Shown: positions 54,648 to 64,000 of the stretch, piece by piece
How positions within the stretch are numbered: position 1 is the first letter of the stretch
Layout: every line of letters starts with the position of its first letter
NCBI RefSeq assembly: GCF_018403285.1
Contig: NZ_BOSJ01000005.1
Location: 1 to 64,000 of the forward strand
Reading direction: 5' to 3'
Length of the DNA: 64,000 nt
Source of the DNA: Paenibacillus sp. J45TS6
Lineage (GTDB): Bacteria > Bacillota > Bacilli > Paenibacillales > Paenibacillaceae
Notes under the pieces: generated by a model
What the model was told of the DNA's origin: nothing
The model's database searches: none
The model's input: only the letters and a program-made list of their open reading frames with translations
Made by a program: the position numbers and the translations under genes

Positions 54648-56969
54648 GTGACCCGTTCCTTTTTGAAGTGGCTGAAATTCAATTTCACCAATAGCCAGAC
54701 CCGGCTGCTGCTGATCCTGACCATCATTGTATTTATGATTATTATCGCGGTAGGAATGACAACGTATTATTCAGCTAAATCGGTATTGCAGCAAGAGCTA
54801 AGCGAACCTCAGCACCAGATGCTGCTTATCAGTATGAATGACATTGATGAAGTGATCCAGGAAAGTGACAAGATCGCGGTGAAAATTGCACTGAACAGCA
54901 ACGTGTATAAATTTCTCACAAATGAAGAACAAGGATCTTATCGAAATATCACAGAACTGGTGCAGTTTCTCGGTACTATAATTAGTAGCACGGCCTATGT
55001 TAAGAGCGCTTACATTTATGATATGGAACGGGAAAGTATCGTTGCTTTTCCACAAGGTTATAGCTCTAATAAATTGAATTTCTTAGATTCGGGTTGGGTG
55101 GGGGTGACGGCTGAGCTTGAAGACCGGCCTATGCTGGTTAAACAACGGGAGATCGCCGCAGCGGGTTCTGGGAAATCCGTATCTCAAATTACACTTTATC
55201 GAAAGATTATGCTAGCTGGTCAGCCAAAGGGCATTATTGCCATCAATTTCAAAAAAGAGCAGATGTTCAGACATATGCTGCTCTCTTCCGTCTCGGATCT
55301 TGACAGCCACCGCTTCATTCTAGACAACAACAACAATCCGCTGTATGATCTCGGCAATTATGATGTTGGAGAGGATGCGGTAGCTCAGGTTCTCACTCAA
55401 CTGGAGGGAGAAAAGCTTGGTGAGTTCAACCACGAAGGAAAGTTATTACTAGCTACACAGACCATTTCACCTTACACCGGATGGCGTTATCTGTCGGTGA
55501 TATCACAAGACAGTCTGCTGGCCAATGCTCAGAAAATCCGTGATATTGTCTTTGTGGTATCTTTGCTGGCTCTTGGGGCAGGGGCGGTCGCAATCACATT
55601 CTACAATACAGCTGCCTTCAGGCCAGTACGCCGGATGAGGCAACTGCTTAGTGGCTATGACCGAGAGTGGATCAATCTGGAACTGATTGATATGGAGAAA
55701 ATAACGGGCCAGCTGCTTACAGACCATGCGCAGCAGGCTATTAATCTCCGGCAGACTCTGCCGGAAGCCTCCTCTAAATTTTTGATGGATATTTATACAG
55801 GAAATATGACAGGGAACCGCGAAATCGGCGAGAAGTGGAGTCGTTACTTCAAGGATTGGAATGCTGAGCCACTTGCGGTCGCCATATTGTCCATTGATGA
55901 TTATCAAGCTTGGTGCGAAAAATTCAAGAAGTCGGATCATTCTCTATTGAAATTTGCGATTGCTAATATCATCGCCGAGCTGCTGTCCGGCCAGTGGCGT
56001 GTGCTGTCGGTAGATCTGGGTAGAGACCGGATGCTTGTTATGCTTCAGCCGCTCGATCTGAGCAGGGACACCCTTGCAGCACTTGCCATCGGGGAAGCAC
56101 TTAGTGGAATTCCCCATCTGCTTAAGTTCCAGGTCTCAGCCGGTGTTAGTGAATATCATGAAGGGTTCATGCGGCTTCACCAAGCGATGCATGAAGCGGA
56201 GAGTGCACTTGATTATAGACTGTATCTTGGATATGAACGCGTGATTCCATATGAAGAGATTTCCGGCAATCCACTGCCAGAGAGTACTGCCGAAGAACAT
56301 GAAGTCATGGTCAAGCTGACTGAAACCATCGAAGCAGGCAACAGTGAGGAGGCACTGAAAGTGCTTAATCTTATGTTCATCCGTATTAAGGATGAGAAGT
56401 GGCACCCATCCTCGGTACAGACGTTTATGGAGTCTGTAGCCATGACGCTAGAGCGTATTCGTCTAAACCGGGAGACAAATGGCTGTGGAATTGAAATGTC
56501 GGGTTTGCGTACGATGCATCTGGAGGCTGCCTGGTATTTGCTGCAAAAGCAAGTGGGAACACTGGCGGAATGGTTCGGCAGCCTACAGCTAAGAAAGGAT
56601 TTCGTACTATGTCAACAGATGATTGCCTTTATGAACAACCATTTGGAAGACTCTGTTGGCATTCAGGAGATTGCCGAGCATACCGGCATCAGTACCAGTC
56701 TAGCAAGTCAGCTATTCAAACAGGAAATGAATGATACCATTCATGGATATTTCACTAAACTACGGATGGAACACGCCTGCAAACTGCTGCTAGATACGGA
56801 TTACAGGATTTCTGAAATCGCTTCCATGGTGGGGTATCAGCATGAGAACAGCTTTATTCGTGTGTACCGTAAATATAAAGACGTCACACCCGGAAAATAC
56901 AGGGAGATGATGCGCAGTCGCAGAGATTCACTATCAGAATCCGAGCTTCCCTATGACCGTCTAATGTAA
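54648..56969 (+). CDS. Membrane-spanning AraC regulator, YtdP-like
   Basis: A 773-aa one-component sensor-regulator. TM1 (about 18-40, LLLILTIIVFMIIIAVGMTTYY) and TM2 (about 298-320, IVFVVSLLALGAGAVAITFY) enclose an extracellular Cache-like sensor. A cytoplasmic region follows, then a C-terminal AraC DNA-binding domain (about 668-754: IQEIAEHTGISTSLASQLF and ISEIASMVGYQHENSFIRVY). Length matches YtdP (772 aa). Starts TTG 54624 and ATG 54642 are possible; GTG 54648 has GGGAG six bases ahead. A TATAAT at 54609-54614 could give it its own promoter. Probable oligosaccharide-sensing activator of the cluster. Confidence 0.9.
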   Translation: MTRSFLKWLKFNFTNSQTRLLLILTIIVFMIIIAVGMTTYYSAKSVLQQELSEPQHQMLLISMNDIDEVIQESDKIAVKIALNSNVYKFLTNEEQGSYRNITELVQFLGTIISSTAYVKSAYIYDMERESIVAFPQGYSSNKLNFLDSGWVGVTAELEDRPMLVKQREIAAAGSGKSVSQITLYRKIMLAGQPKGIIAINFKKEQMFRHMLLSSVSDLDSHRFILDNNNNPLYDLGNYDVGEDAVAQVLTQLEGEKLGEFNHEGKLLLATQTISPYTGWRYLSVISQDSLLANAQKIRDIVFVVSLLALGAGAVAITFYNTAAFRPVRRMRQLLSGYDREWINLELIDMEKITGQLLTDHAQQAINLRQTLPEASSKFLMDIYTGNMTGNREIGEKWSRYFKDWNAEPLAVAILSIDDYQAWCEKFKKSDHSLLKFAIANIIAELLSGQWRVLSVDLGRDRMLVMLQPLDLSRDTLAALAIGEALSGIPHLLKFQVSAGVSEYHEGFMRLHQAMHEAESALDYRLYLGYERVIPYEEISGNPLPESTAEEHEVMVKLTETIEAGNSEEALKVLNLMFIRIKDEKWHPSSVQTFMESVAMTLERIRLNRETNGCGIEMSGLRTMHLEAAWYLLQKQVGTLAEWFGSLQLRKDFVLCQQMIAFMNNHLEDSVGIQEIAEHTGISTSLASQLFKQEMNDTIHGYFTKLRMEHACKLLLDTDYRISEIASMVGYQHENSFIRVYRKYKDVTPGKYREMMRSRRDSLSESELPYDRLM

Positions 56970-56986
56970 AGGAGGGAAAGTTATTC

Positions 56987-59044
56987 ATGGATCGTAAATC
57001 GATCGTCACTAGGAACCATCCGGTATTTACGCAGCTTGAGCCAAAATCGCCCTTATCCGTTGGCAATGGAGAATTTGCATACAGCGCTGACTTTACGGGT
57101 CTACAGAGTTTTCCTGATGAGTATGAAATACCACTTGGTACACAGTCCAATTGGGGCTGGCATTATACAGGCGGCCATGAGGTCTATGGAGATCAGGATA
57201 TCGTCTATCAGGCATTTGATACATATGGGCGACAGGTGCTGTATCCCATGAAACCGGAAGGCAAGGAAGATGCTTACCACTGGCTGCGCCAAAATCCACA
57301 TCGTCTTCAGCTTGGACGAATATCGTTTCGACTGCTGCGGGAAGACGGGGAAGAAGCAACTGCTATCGATGTGGTTCCTGTACGTCAGGAATTGAACCTC
57401 TGGACGGGTACCCTGCACAGTATATTCACCGTACAGGGAACCGAGGTGCGGGTGGAGACAGCTTGTGACCCGGAGCGAGATTGCCTAGCTATTCGTGTAC
57501 ACTCCGAATTAATTCGTGAGGGACGTCTGCAACTTTTTCTTCTATTCCCTTCACCTGATATGACTCACCGAAATTGGTCCAAATCTGTATTCCCTGACTG
57601 GAACCAGGATAGTAGACACCATACAGAACTGACCGCAGTTAACTCGGACTCAGCTTCTTTAAAACGTGTACTGGATGAAGATGAATATGCAGTGAAATGG
57701 ATATGGGATGCGGGTCGTCTTAAGCAGACAGGTCTCCATGAATTCACGTTAATACCGGAAGCTGTTCAAGACTCTGAAGGCTGGTCCTGCAGTGTAGCGT
57801 TTGCTGCACAGGAACCGGAGCCCCAGCCAGCGGATGTAGTTCTGGGTAAAAGCGAAATTTACTGGGAGAGATTTTGGAACAGCGGGGGAGCATTAGACCT
57901 GTCCGGAAGTAGAGATCCCCGAGCTGCTGAGCTCGAACGGAGGGTAGTACTTTCCCAATTCCTATGCGCTGTACACAGTGGAGGGTCTATGCCTCCGCAG
58001 GAGACTGGGTATATGTACAACAGCTGGTTCGGAAAAATACATCTGGAGATGCACTGGTGGCATGCAGCGCATTTTCCGCTCTGGAACCGTACCGAATTGC
58101 TGCGCAGCAGTATGGACTGGTACCTAACCATCCTGCCAGAAGCTCGAGAACTAGCCCGTTCTCAAGGCTATGCGGGAGCGCGCTGGCCAAAAATGGTTGG
58201 CCATAATGGACGGCAAACCCCGTCACCTGTAGCCCCAGGTTTGATCTGGCAACAGCCGCATCCAATGACATTGGCCGAAATGTGTTATTTAGCAGGGCAT
58301 GAGCGATCCGTACTGGAACATTATAGAGATATTGTATTTGAAGCGGCTGATTTTATGGTGTCCTATGCCCATTGGGATATTGAAAGAAAAGCCTATGTGT
58401 TAGGTCCTCCGCTGATCCCCGCGCAGGAGAATCATACGATGAGTGACAGCTTGAATCCGCCATATGAACTGGAGTACTGGAAATACGGGCTTGAGATTGC
58501 TGTTCGGTGGGCAGAGCGACTGGATCATCCAGCGAATCCGGCCTGGGCGAGGGTAGCATCACAAATGGCAAGACCTCTTCAGGAGAATGGAGTCTATCTG
58601 GCTCACGAAAATTGCCCAGAGACGTTTACCGTTAAGAACCATGATCATCCCTCGATGGTTGGAGCGTATGGACTGCTGCCAGGATCGCTTATCGAGAAGG
58701 AGATCATGAGAAATACACTGCTTAAAGTCAAAGATTGCTGGGACTGGGAATCCGCCTGGGGGTGGGACTTTCCCATGTGCGCCATGACAGCGGCTAGACT
58801 GGGTGAGCCAGAGATGGCGGTGGATTTTTTACTGATGGACGCTACGAAAAACACGTATTTACCAAATGGTCATAACTATCAAAGACCGGGTCTATGGGCG
58901 TATTTACCGGGGAACGGCGGCCTTCTGACAGCAGTAGCTATGATGGCAGCTGGTTGGGCTGGTGAAGAGGAACGAGAGAATCCAGGATTTCCGCAGGACG
59001 GAAGTTGGTCGGTAGAGTGGGAAGGGCTTAAGCCCCTGCTCTGA
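56987..59044 (+). CDS. Unassigned (alpha/alpha)6 glycoside hydrolase
   Basis: A 685-aa cytoplasmic protein that I cannot place in a numbered GH family. The first 300 residues are beta-rich (SVGNGEFAYSADFTGLQS, TGTLHSIFTVQGTEVRVETA), as in GH65, GH94 and GH95, where a beta-sandwich precedes the six-hairpin barrel. The second half (about 320-680) has helical repeats with WFGKIHLEMHWWHAAHFPLW (Glu354, possible acid) and CWDWESAWGWDFPM (possible base). It lies 17 bases after the regulator with an AAAGGAGGG site, inside the rhamnogalacturonan cluster, so a rhamnogalacturonan-linked sugar is the likely substrate. Confidence 0.75.
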   Translation: MDRKSIVTRNHPVFTQLEPKSPLSVGNGEFAYSADFTGLQSFPDEYEIPLGTQSNWGWHYTGGHEVYGDQDIVYQAFDTYGRQVLYPMKPEGKEDAYHWLRQNPHRLQLGRISFRLLREDGEEATAIDVVPVRQELNLWTGTLHSIFTVQGTEVRVETACDPERDCLAIRVHSELIREGRLQLFLLFPSPDMTHRNWSKSVFPDWNQDSRHHTELTAVNSDSASLKRVLDEDEYAVKWIWDAGRLKQTGLHEFTLIPEAVQDSEGWSCSVAFAAQEPEPQPADVVLGKSEIYWERFWNSGGALDLSGSRDPRAAELERRVVLSQFLCAVHSGGSMPPQETGYMYNSWFGKIHLEMHWWHAAHFPLWNRTELLRSSMDWYLTILPEARELARSQGYAGARWPKMVGHNGRQTPSPVAPGLIWQQPHPMTLAEMCYLAGHERSVLEHYRDIVFEAADFMVSYAHWDIERKAYVLGPPLIPAQENHTMSDSLNPPYELEYWKYGLEIAVRWAERLDHPANPAWARVASQMARPLQENGVYLAHENCPETFTVKNHDHPSMVGAYGLLPGSLIEKEIMRNTLLKVKDCWDWESAWGWDFPMCAMTAARLGEPEMAVDFLLMDATKNTYLPNGHNYQRPGLWAYLPGNGGLLTAVAMMAAGWAGEEERENPGFPQDGSWSVEWEGLKPLL

Positions 59045-59081
59045 TTAATAAGCCACACAACTTGGAGAGGAGCAATTCAAC

Positions 59082-60230
59082 ATGGCGAAAGGGACTATAA
59101 CCCCTGCAGAATGGAAAATTTATCATGACCGGATCACTGGTTTGCCTGTCCGGCAATTGACGGATTATAAAGCGCATAGCCACCATTTGTATTTTACCGA
59201 AAACGGCTGGTATGACGAATGGAGACGGATGTTATTCTTCTCGGACCGTGGTAATTCGACGAATCTGTTCTCGATTCAAATGGACAATGGCGAAATCACG
59301 CAGCTTACAGATTATAAGAACAATGACCAGCTCGAGGCTTGTCTTCATCCAGAAGGCACTCATGCATATCTTAGACGCGGAAAGGCTGTTATTTCTCTAG
59401 ACCTGAACTCACTTGAGGAGCAACTGTTGTATGAATGCCCTGAAGCTTACAACATAGGCAATCTCAGCTGCGCAGCAGACGGTCTGTCCATTCTGACTTG
59501 TATTCAAGAGGACCTGTCTGACAGACTAGATTTAGATCTGGGCAACGGATATGTCGGTCATCGCGAGCTGATGGAGGCCGCACCTTCTAGCATCATAATT
59601 TCCATTGATCTAGTCTCAGGCCTGACGAAAGAGGTATACCAGTCCGATTGCTTCATTACACATGTGAATGCATCGCCTACTATGCCATGGTTAATGACCT
59701 TCTGTCATGAAGGTCCCTGGCATCTCGTGGATCACCGGATCTGGGGTCTGAACCTTAAGACGGGTACAGTTTGGAAAATTCGTGAACGGTTTGCTCCGGG
59801 AGAAATGGTGGGGCATGAATTCTTTTTCCCAGAAGGGAATCGGATAGGTTATCATGGCTTTCGTCCTGACGGAACTAATTTCTTCGGATCCATCAATTAC
59901 GATAATTCAGATCTGGAAGAAACCGAGTTTCATTTTGATACCTGGCATGCCCATGCAGACGGATTATCTCAGGCAGTGGCTGACGGTAAGGGAAAGGTGA
60001 AAACCCTGAACCTTTGGCGTAGGATGGCGGATGGACAATTTGATGTTCCACGGGTTCTGTGTGAGCTGCGTTGCAGCTTTCATTCGCAAAAAGTGCACGC
60101 TCATCCCCGGTTTACCGGTTCGGGGGAGCAAATGGTTTTTACAAGTGACCGAACGGGGTACGCCAATATCTATCTCATTGATCTTCCGCAAGATACATCC
60201 ACGCTGCCCAGGGTTGAAAGCTCAAAATAA
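59082..60230 (+). CDS. ogl: Oligogalacturonate lyase, PL22
   Basis: A 382-aa seven-bladed beta-propeller enzyme that splits digalacturonate and unsaturated oligogalacturonides in the cytoplasm. Family blocks: TGLPVRQLTDYKAHSHHLYF, CHEGPWHLVDHRIWGL, GHEFFFPEG and SQKVHAHPRFTG, in which the manganese-binding histidines and glutamine lie. The usual Gln of the LVDQR motif is His here. Length is normal (about 388). AGAGGAG site. Confidence 0.9.
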   Translation: MAKGTITPAEWKIYHDRITGLPVRQLTDYKAHSHHLYFTENGWYDEWRRMLFFSDRGNSTNLFSIQMDNGEITQLTDYKNNDQLEACLHPEGTHAYLRRGKAVISLDLNSLEEQLLYECPEAYNIGNLSCAADGLSILTCIQEDLSDRLDLDLGNGYVGHRELMEAAPSSIIISIDLVSGLTKEVYQSDCFITHVNASPTMPWLMTFCHEGPWHLVDHRIWGLNLKTGTVWKIRERFAPGEMVGHEFFFPEGNRIGYHGFRPDGTNFFGSINYDNSDLEETEFHFDTWHAHADGLSQAVADGKGKVKTLNLWRRMADGQFDVPRVLCELRCSFHSQKVHAHPRFTGSGEQMVFTSDRTGYANIYLIDLPQDTSTLPRVESSK

Positions 60231-60270
60231 TTCTGTATACGGCTTTGCTTAGTAAAAGGAGGGATTTTGC

Positions 60271-61416
60271 ATGGCCCAAACTTTGGCAGAGGTAACTTCA
60301 CAGAAGCGCAGAATGTCCGTCAAAATTGCAGATACTCTGCTCTCTGAATGTAAGGATGGTGATCATCCGAAGCTTGCGGGTAAGTGGGGGTACGTAGGCG
60401 GGATGACGCTGATGGCTTTAGAACGTGCAGCCCAGTGGAACAACAATCCGATATACGCTGAGCTTGTTCACCGTCACATGGATGCTCTGATAGAGAGCGA
60501 TGGTACCATTCGGACCTACCGGCTGGAGGATTACAATTTGGATATGATTAATGAAGGGAAAAATCTCTTCACCCAGTGGAAACGATCCGGCGAAGAAAAA
60601 TACTATCAAGCGATTCTGCAGCTGGTCGCTCAGCTGAAAGGACAACCGCGTACGAGTGAAGGCGGGTTCTGGCATAAGAAAATATATCCGTTCCAAATGT
60701 GGCTGGACGGAATTTATATGTCCTCGCCGTTTCTGGCGGAATATGCCAGCACCTTCGATCATCAGAATAGTTTCGATGAAGCGGCTCGGCAGATTCTGCT
60801 GATTGAAAGAAAGACTCGCGATCCCCGGACCGGTCTGCTCTGTCATGCCTGGGATGAGAGTAGGGAACAGCGGTGGTGCGACAAGGAAACTGGCCAATCT
60901 TTTCATGTTTGGGGCCGTGCCATGGGTTGGTATGCGATGGCGGTTGTCGATGCACTGGAGCATTTTCCGATCGATCATCCGCAGAGCGGTCAGATCATGG
61001 GAATCTTTGAACGGATGGCTCAAGCGATCGCTCATGCCCAAGATCAGGAGAGCGGGCTGTGGTACCAAGTAATGGATCAGAACGGCAGAGAAGGCAACTA
61101 CTTGGAGGCGTCTGCTTCCTGTATGTTGACCTACGCGCTTGCTAAAGGCCAACGGCTGAATTATTTGGCAGAACTGGACCCTAAAGTTGTAGAAAATGCA
61201 TATGCGGGTATTTTGAAGCAATTTGTCACAGAGGACGAAAAAGGTGTGCACCTACACCGTATTTGTCATGGTGCTGGACTAGGCGGCAAGAAATACCGCG
61301 ACGGTTCATATGCCTATTACATTAGCGAAGAGATTGTCAGCGATGTCCAAATGGGAGTTGCTCCTTTCCTGCTAGCCAGTATTGAAATGGAGAAGATGGC
61401 AGGAGTCGAAGAATGA
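60271..61416 (+). CDS. Unsaturated rhamnogalacturonyl hydrolase, GH105 (YteR-like)
   Basis: A 381-aa six-hairpin enzyme that removes the unsaturated galacturonyl group from the non-reducing end of rhamnogalacturonan oligosaccharides. Asp146 in MWLDGIYMSSPF corresponds to Asp143 of B. subtilis YteR. HAWDESREQRW, FHVWGRAMGWYAM, NYLEASASCMLTYAL and CHGAGLGG are family blocks. No signal peptide. AAAGGAGGG site; it overlaps the next gene by four bases. Confidence 0.93.
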   Translation: MAQTLAEVTSQKRRMSVKIADTLLSECKDGDHPKLAGKWGYVGGMTLMALERAAQWNNNPIYAELVHRHMDALIESDGTIRTYRLEDYNLDMINEGKNLFTQWKRSGEEKYYQAILQLVAQLKGQPRTSEGGFWHKKIYPFQMWLDGIYMSSPFLAEYASTFDHQNSFDEAARQILLIERKTRDPRTGLLCHAWDESREQRWCDKETGQSFHVWGRAMGWYAMAVVDALEHFPIDHPQSGQIMGIFERMAQAIAHAQDQESGLWYQVMDQNGREGNYLEASASCMLTYALAKGQRLNYLAELDPKVVENAYAGILKQFVTEDEKGVHLHRICHGAGLGGKKYRDGSYAYYISEEIVSDVQMGVAPFLLASIEMEKMAGVEE

Positions 61417-63983
61417 AGGAAAAGAACGGACAATCGGATATAAGACCGGATAGAAACAAGCTGCGGTTAAGATACCCGGCTTCTTGGTGGCAGGGAATGT
61501 GGCGTGAGGCACTTCCATCCGGTAACGGCAAGATTGGCGCCTCTGTCCAAGGCGGCATACAGGAAGAAACGATACTATTGCAGCACAGTGAATTATGGCA
61601 TTGGGGGCGGAAGGATGAGCTCCCTGATGTTAGTTATACATTGCCTGAGACCCGGCTAATGATGGAGGAGGAACGATATCTAGAGGCAAGCTGGCATCTG
61701 ACCCGAACTCTACAGGAAAAGGGATATGCTTCTAAGCTCTCTTCCCGTTTTCCGCTGGCTGCATTGACGGTGTCAATGCAGAGTGACAGCGCTTTTCGCA
61801 AATACCGAAGGGAACTGGATATGGACACCGGTGAGGTACATGTCCGCTGGGAGGAGGAAAAACGGTGCTATTCAAGAAGCCTATTCGTCTCTCGTGCAGA
61901 TGATTGTGTCGTCTATGAGCTGAAAGGCCAGGAACTGAAAGAGGCAGATACGGACCAGGAAACTGGAATATCAGCTATAAGCAAGCCATTGCTTACAGGA
62001 ACAATAGCTCTACAGTTCCATCCAGGTGACCGTGTGCGGGAAGATGAGGAATTCATAGCATTAAAATCGTCAATAACAGTCCAAGTGGATGACGATTACC
62101 TATTTTATGGCGGACAAAATGACGACGGACAAGATTTTGGTGCAGTACTGCGTCTGATCAGAGTGGCTGAAGATCCAGTTCAGGAAGGAATACCCGCTCA
62201 TAGGAACTCAAGCTCCTTAGGAAACATAGATACAAATTTAGATGATATCCAGAGAGGTAAACAAGAGAAATTCAAGGATAGCGGGAAGCTCCATTTTCAA
62301 ACGTCAGGCAAGCTGCTTATTCTTGTCAAAATGTTTAGCTCTGGAAAGCGGGAGCAGGAATGGGCACGACTAAAACAGGAACTGGCGTTGTTTGGCACAA
62401 GTTACGGTCAGTTGTTGGCAAAGCATACGGAGCTGCATCAACCCCTTTTTCGCTCCGCTGAGCTTGATCTTGATGATGCGGCTGATGACAGTCTTAGTAA
62501 TGAAGAGCTACTCATGGAAGCCTATGAAGGTGAGGCTCCTATGGGGCTAGTTCGTAAATTATGGGCTTACGGTCGGTATTTGTTTATCAGCGGAACCTCG
62601 GAACATAGCAAATCACCTTTTGGACTATATGGCTTATGGGGAGGGGATTACCGGCTGATCTGGGGGCATAACATGGTCAATGAGAATGTCCAGATGATGT
62701 ATTGGCACACTGCTGTTGGAGGGTTGTCTCACCTAAATCAGTCCTTGTTCCGATATTACAATAGTTTGATGGAGGATTTCCGAAATAACGCAACGAAGCT
62801 CTATGGCTGCAGAGGCATATACATTCCCGCTGGTACCACACCCGGCATGGGTGTCCCAAATCAGATTGTCCCCGTTATCATGAACTGGACCGGGGCGGCC
62901 GGCTGGCTCGCACGGCATTATTATGAGCATTACCGATACACGGACGATATGGAGTTTCTACTTAACGATGCTCTGCCCTTTATGAGGGAAGCACTTCGAT
63001 TCTATGAAGATTTTCTGGTGCTGGGTGCAGACGGGCAATATATCATATATCCTTCTGTCTCCCCAGAGAACACGCCCGAAAACTTTATGCCAAAGGATGG
63101 GCAGCAGCTCGCTCACCCTATGCCTACAGCAATCAATGCCACAATGGATATTGCTATTATCAAGGAATTATTACAGAATGCCATTGAAGCCAGCCGGATC
63201 GCAGGTATATATTCGGGCGAGATTCCGCATTGGGAAAAAATGCTGGAACGTTTGCCCGCCTATATTGTTAATAGGGACGGGGCAGTGAAAGAATGGTTGC
63301 ATCCCGCATTTGAAGATCGGCAAAATCATCGTCATCTTTCGCATCTATATCCTGTTTTTCCGGGACAGGAAGTCAATCGGGAAGAGCAACCAGAACTGTT
63401 CGAGGCCTTTGAGAAAGCGGTGCATCAGCGAAAACTTGGAGCACAAAGCGGCTGGTCACTTGCACATATGTCTTCCATATATGCTAGGCTTGGCGATGGA
63501 GCGCGTGCCCTGGAATGTCTGGATATTCTCGCACGCTCCTGTCTGTTGAATAACGGTTTTACCCTTCATAACGACTGGCGCAATATGGGGGTGTGCATGT
63601 CCATGCCCGCAGCACCCGTTCAGCTGGATGCCAATCTAGGGTGGGTTAATGCGGTGCAGGAGATGTTGCTCTATGTATCGCCGCAATGGATCAAGCTGTT
63701 ACCAGCATTGCCAGCGCGGTGGATCAGGGGTTCTATTCATGGCTGGTGTATACCGGGAGGCAACCTATCACTTACATGGGACCAGGCAGCTGGATCATTT
63801 CGAGCAGAAATACTCGCTAGTCGCCAAATCACCACGAAGCTTCAGTTGCCGGACTGGATTACTGCTTGTAAGGTGCATAGTAGGAATGGCACCGTCTTGC
63901 AAGCTACTATGGATGGGAACTATGAGTTTAATCTTAAATCAGGAGAAAAACTGGTTTTCGAGCAGAGTGCTCTCGAAACATAA
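61413..63983 (+). CDS. GH95 glycosidase (alpha-L-fucosidase/galactosidase type)
   Basis: An 856-aa inverting glycosidase of GH95. Active-site features: Asn423 and Asn425 in the NENVQMMYW block, which match the paired asparagines of Bifidobacterium AfcA, Glu552 in SPENTPENF (general acid), and RHLSHLYPVFPG. An N-terminal beta domain precedes the six-hairpin barrel (about 370 onward). No signal peptide. In plant-pectin gene clusters GH95 enzymes can act on alpha-L-galactose or alpha-L-fucose linked to rhamnogalacturonan, so the sugar is open. ATGA overlap with the GH105 gene; the cluster may continue beyond the window. Confidence 0.9.
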   Translation: MKEKNGQSDIRPDRNKLRLRYPASWWQGMWREALPSGNGKIGASVQGGIQEETILLQHSELWHWGRKDELPDVSYTLPETRLMMEEERYLEASWHLTRTLQEKGYASKLSSRFPLAALTVSMQSDSAFRKYRRELDMDTGEVHVRWEEEKRCYSRSLFVSRADDCVVYELKGQELKEADTDQETGISAISKPLLTGTIALQFHPGDRVREDEEFIALKSSITVQVDDDYLFYGGQNDDGQDFGAVLRLIRVAEDPVQEGIPAHRNSSSLGNIDTNLDDIQRGKQEKFKDSGKLHFQTSGKLLILVKMFSSGKREQEWARLKQELALFGTSYGQLLAKHTELHQPLFRSAELDLDDAADDSLSNEELLMEAYEGEAPMGLVRKLWAYGRYLFISGTSEHSKSPFGLYGLWGGDYRLIWGHNMVNENVQMMYWHTAVGGLSHLNQSLFRYYNSLMEDFRNNATKLYGCRGIYIPAGTTPGMGVPNQIVPVIMNWTGAAGWLARHYYEHYRYTDDMEFLLNDALPFMREALRFYEDFLVLGADGQYIIYPSVSPENTPENFMPKDGQQLAHPMPTAINATMDIAIIKELLQNAIEASRIAGIYSGEIPHWEKMLERLPAYIVNRDGAVKEWLHPAFEDRQNHRHLSHLYPVFPGQEVNREEQPELFEAFEKAVHQRKLGAQSGWSLAHMSSIYARLGDGARALECLDILARSCLLNNGFTLHNDWRNMGVCMSMPAAPVQLDANLGWVNAVQEMLLYVSPQWIKLLPALPARWIRGSIHGWCIPGGNLSLTWDQAAGSFRAEILASRQITTKLQLPDWITACKVHSRNGTVLQATMDGNYEFNLKSGEKLVFEQSALET

Positions 63984-64000
63984 CCGATTGATACCGATAT

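Noticed and set aside
60418-61251. A 277-codon open frame on the minus strand
   Set aside because: It lies entirely within the GH105 gene, which has clear family motifs; the antisense frame has no ribosome site or recognisable domain.

Overview
The window looks like a chromosome segment of a Gram-positive, moderately low-GC Firmicute, most likely Paenibacillus or a close relative. This rests on strong AGGAGG-type ribosome binding sites with frequent TTG and GTG starts, a class Ib ribonucleotide reductase operon with NrdR boxes, CcpA-like cre sites, several AraC-type regulators next to polysaccharide genes, and a rhamnogalacturonan operon resembling the Bacillus subtilis ytePQRSTU/ytcPQ/ytdP locus. 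No tRNA, rRNA, IS element, phage gene or CRISPR array was seen. Nothing was computed; family names come from reading motifs.

Layout. 1-3.7 kb: nrdI-nrdE-nrdF on the minus strand with two NrdR boxes upstream. 3.8-6.3 kb: a zinc-ribbon protein, an endo-galactanase (GH53) without signal peptide, and an AraC regulator. 6.6-12.2 kb: a peptidase S66 gene with a nonsense codon near its start, then a VOC protein, an aromatic decarboxylase-like amidohydrolase and the yfmT-yfmS pair (aldehyde dehydrogenase plus soluble chemoreceptor). 12.3-18.5 kb: a secreted PL1 pectate lyase with a cre site, an AraC regulator and aldo/keto reductase, and small membrane proteins. 18.7-23.2 kb: a same-strand run of three SirTM-class sirtuins, an HD phosphohydrolase and the tRNA thiouridylase mnmA; this is the most unusual arrangement in the window. 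23.4-30.7 kb: a methyltransferase, membrane proteins, a nitronate monooxygenase-like enzyme, a frameshifted extra murE, a phosphotransferase and rhamnulose-1-phosphate aldolase. 30.9-34.5 kb: a large secreted pectate lyase divergent from an AraC regulator. 34.5-41 kb: a metallopeptidase, an acetyltransferase and a nickel-type ABC importer (nikABCDE). 41-47.3 kb: miscellaneous small genes, including a truncated HAD gene and an Rrf2 regulator. 47.6-64 kb: a roughly 16 kb co-directional rhamnogalacturonan catabolic cluster.

How it works together. Secreted pectate lyases (13.3 and 33.5 kb) would cut pectin outside the cell. The lipoprotein/permease set at 47.6-51 kb imports oligosaccharides, and the cytoplasmic enzymes (two GH105 unsaturated uronyl hydrolases, a PL22 oligogalacturonate lyase, a GH95 enzyme, an unassigned six-hairpin glycosidase and an oxidoreductase) dismantle them. 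RhaD handles the rhamnose released and GH53 the galactan side chains. A membrane-spanning AraC regulator inside the cluster is the probable sensor. The import ATPase is not in the window, as is usual for this transporter class, which shares an MsmX-type ATPase.
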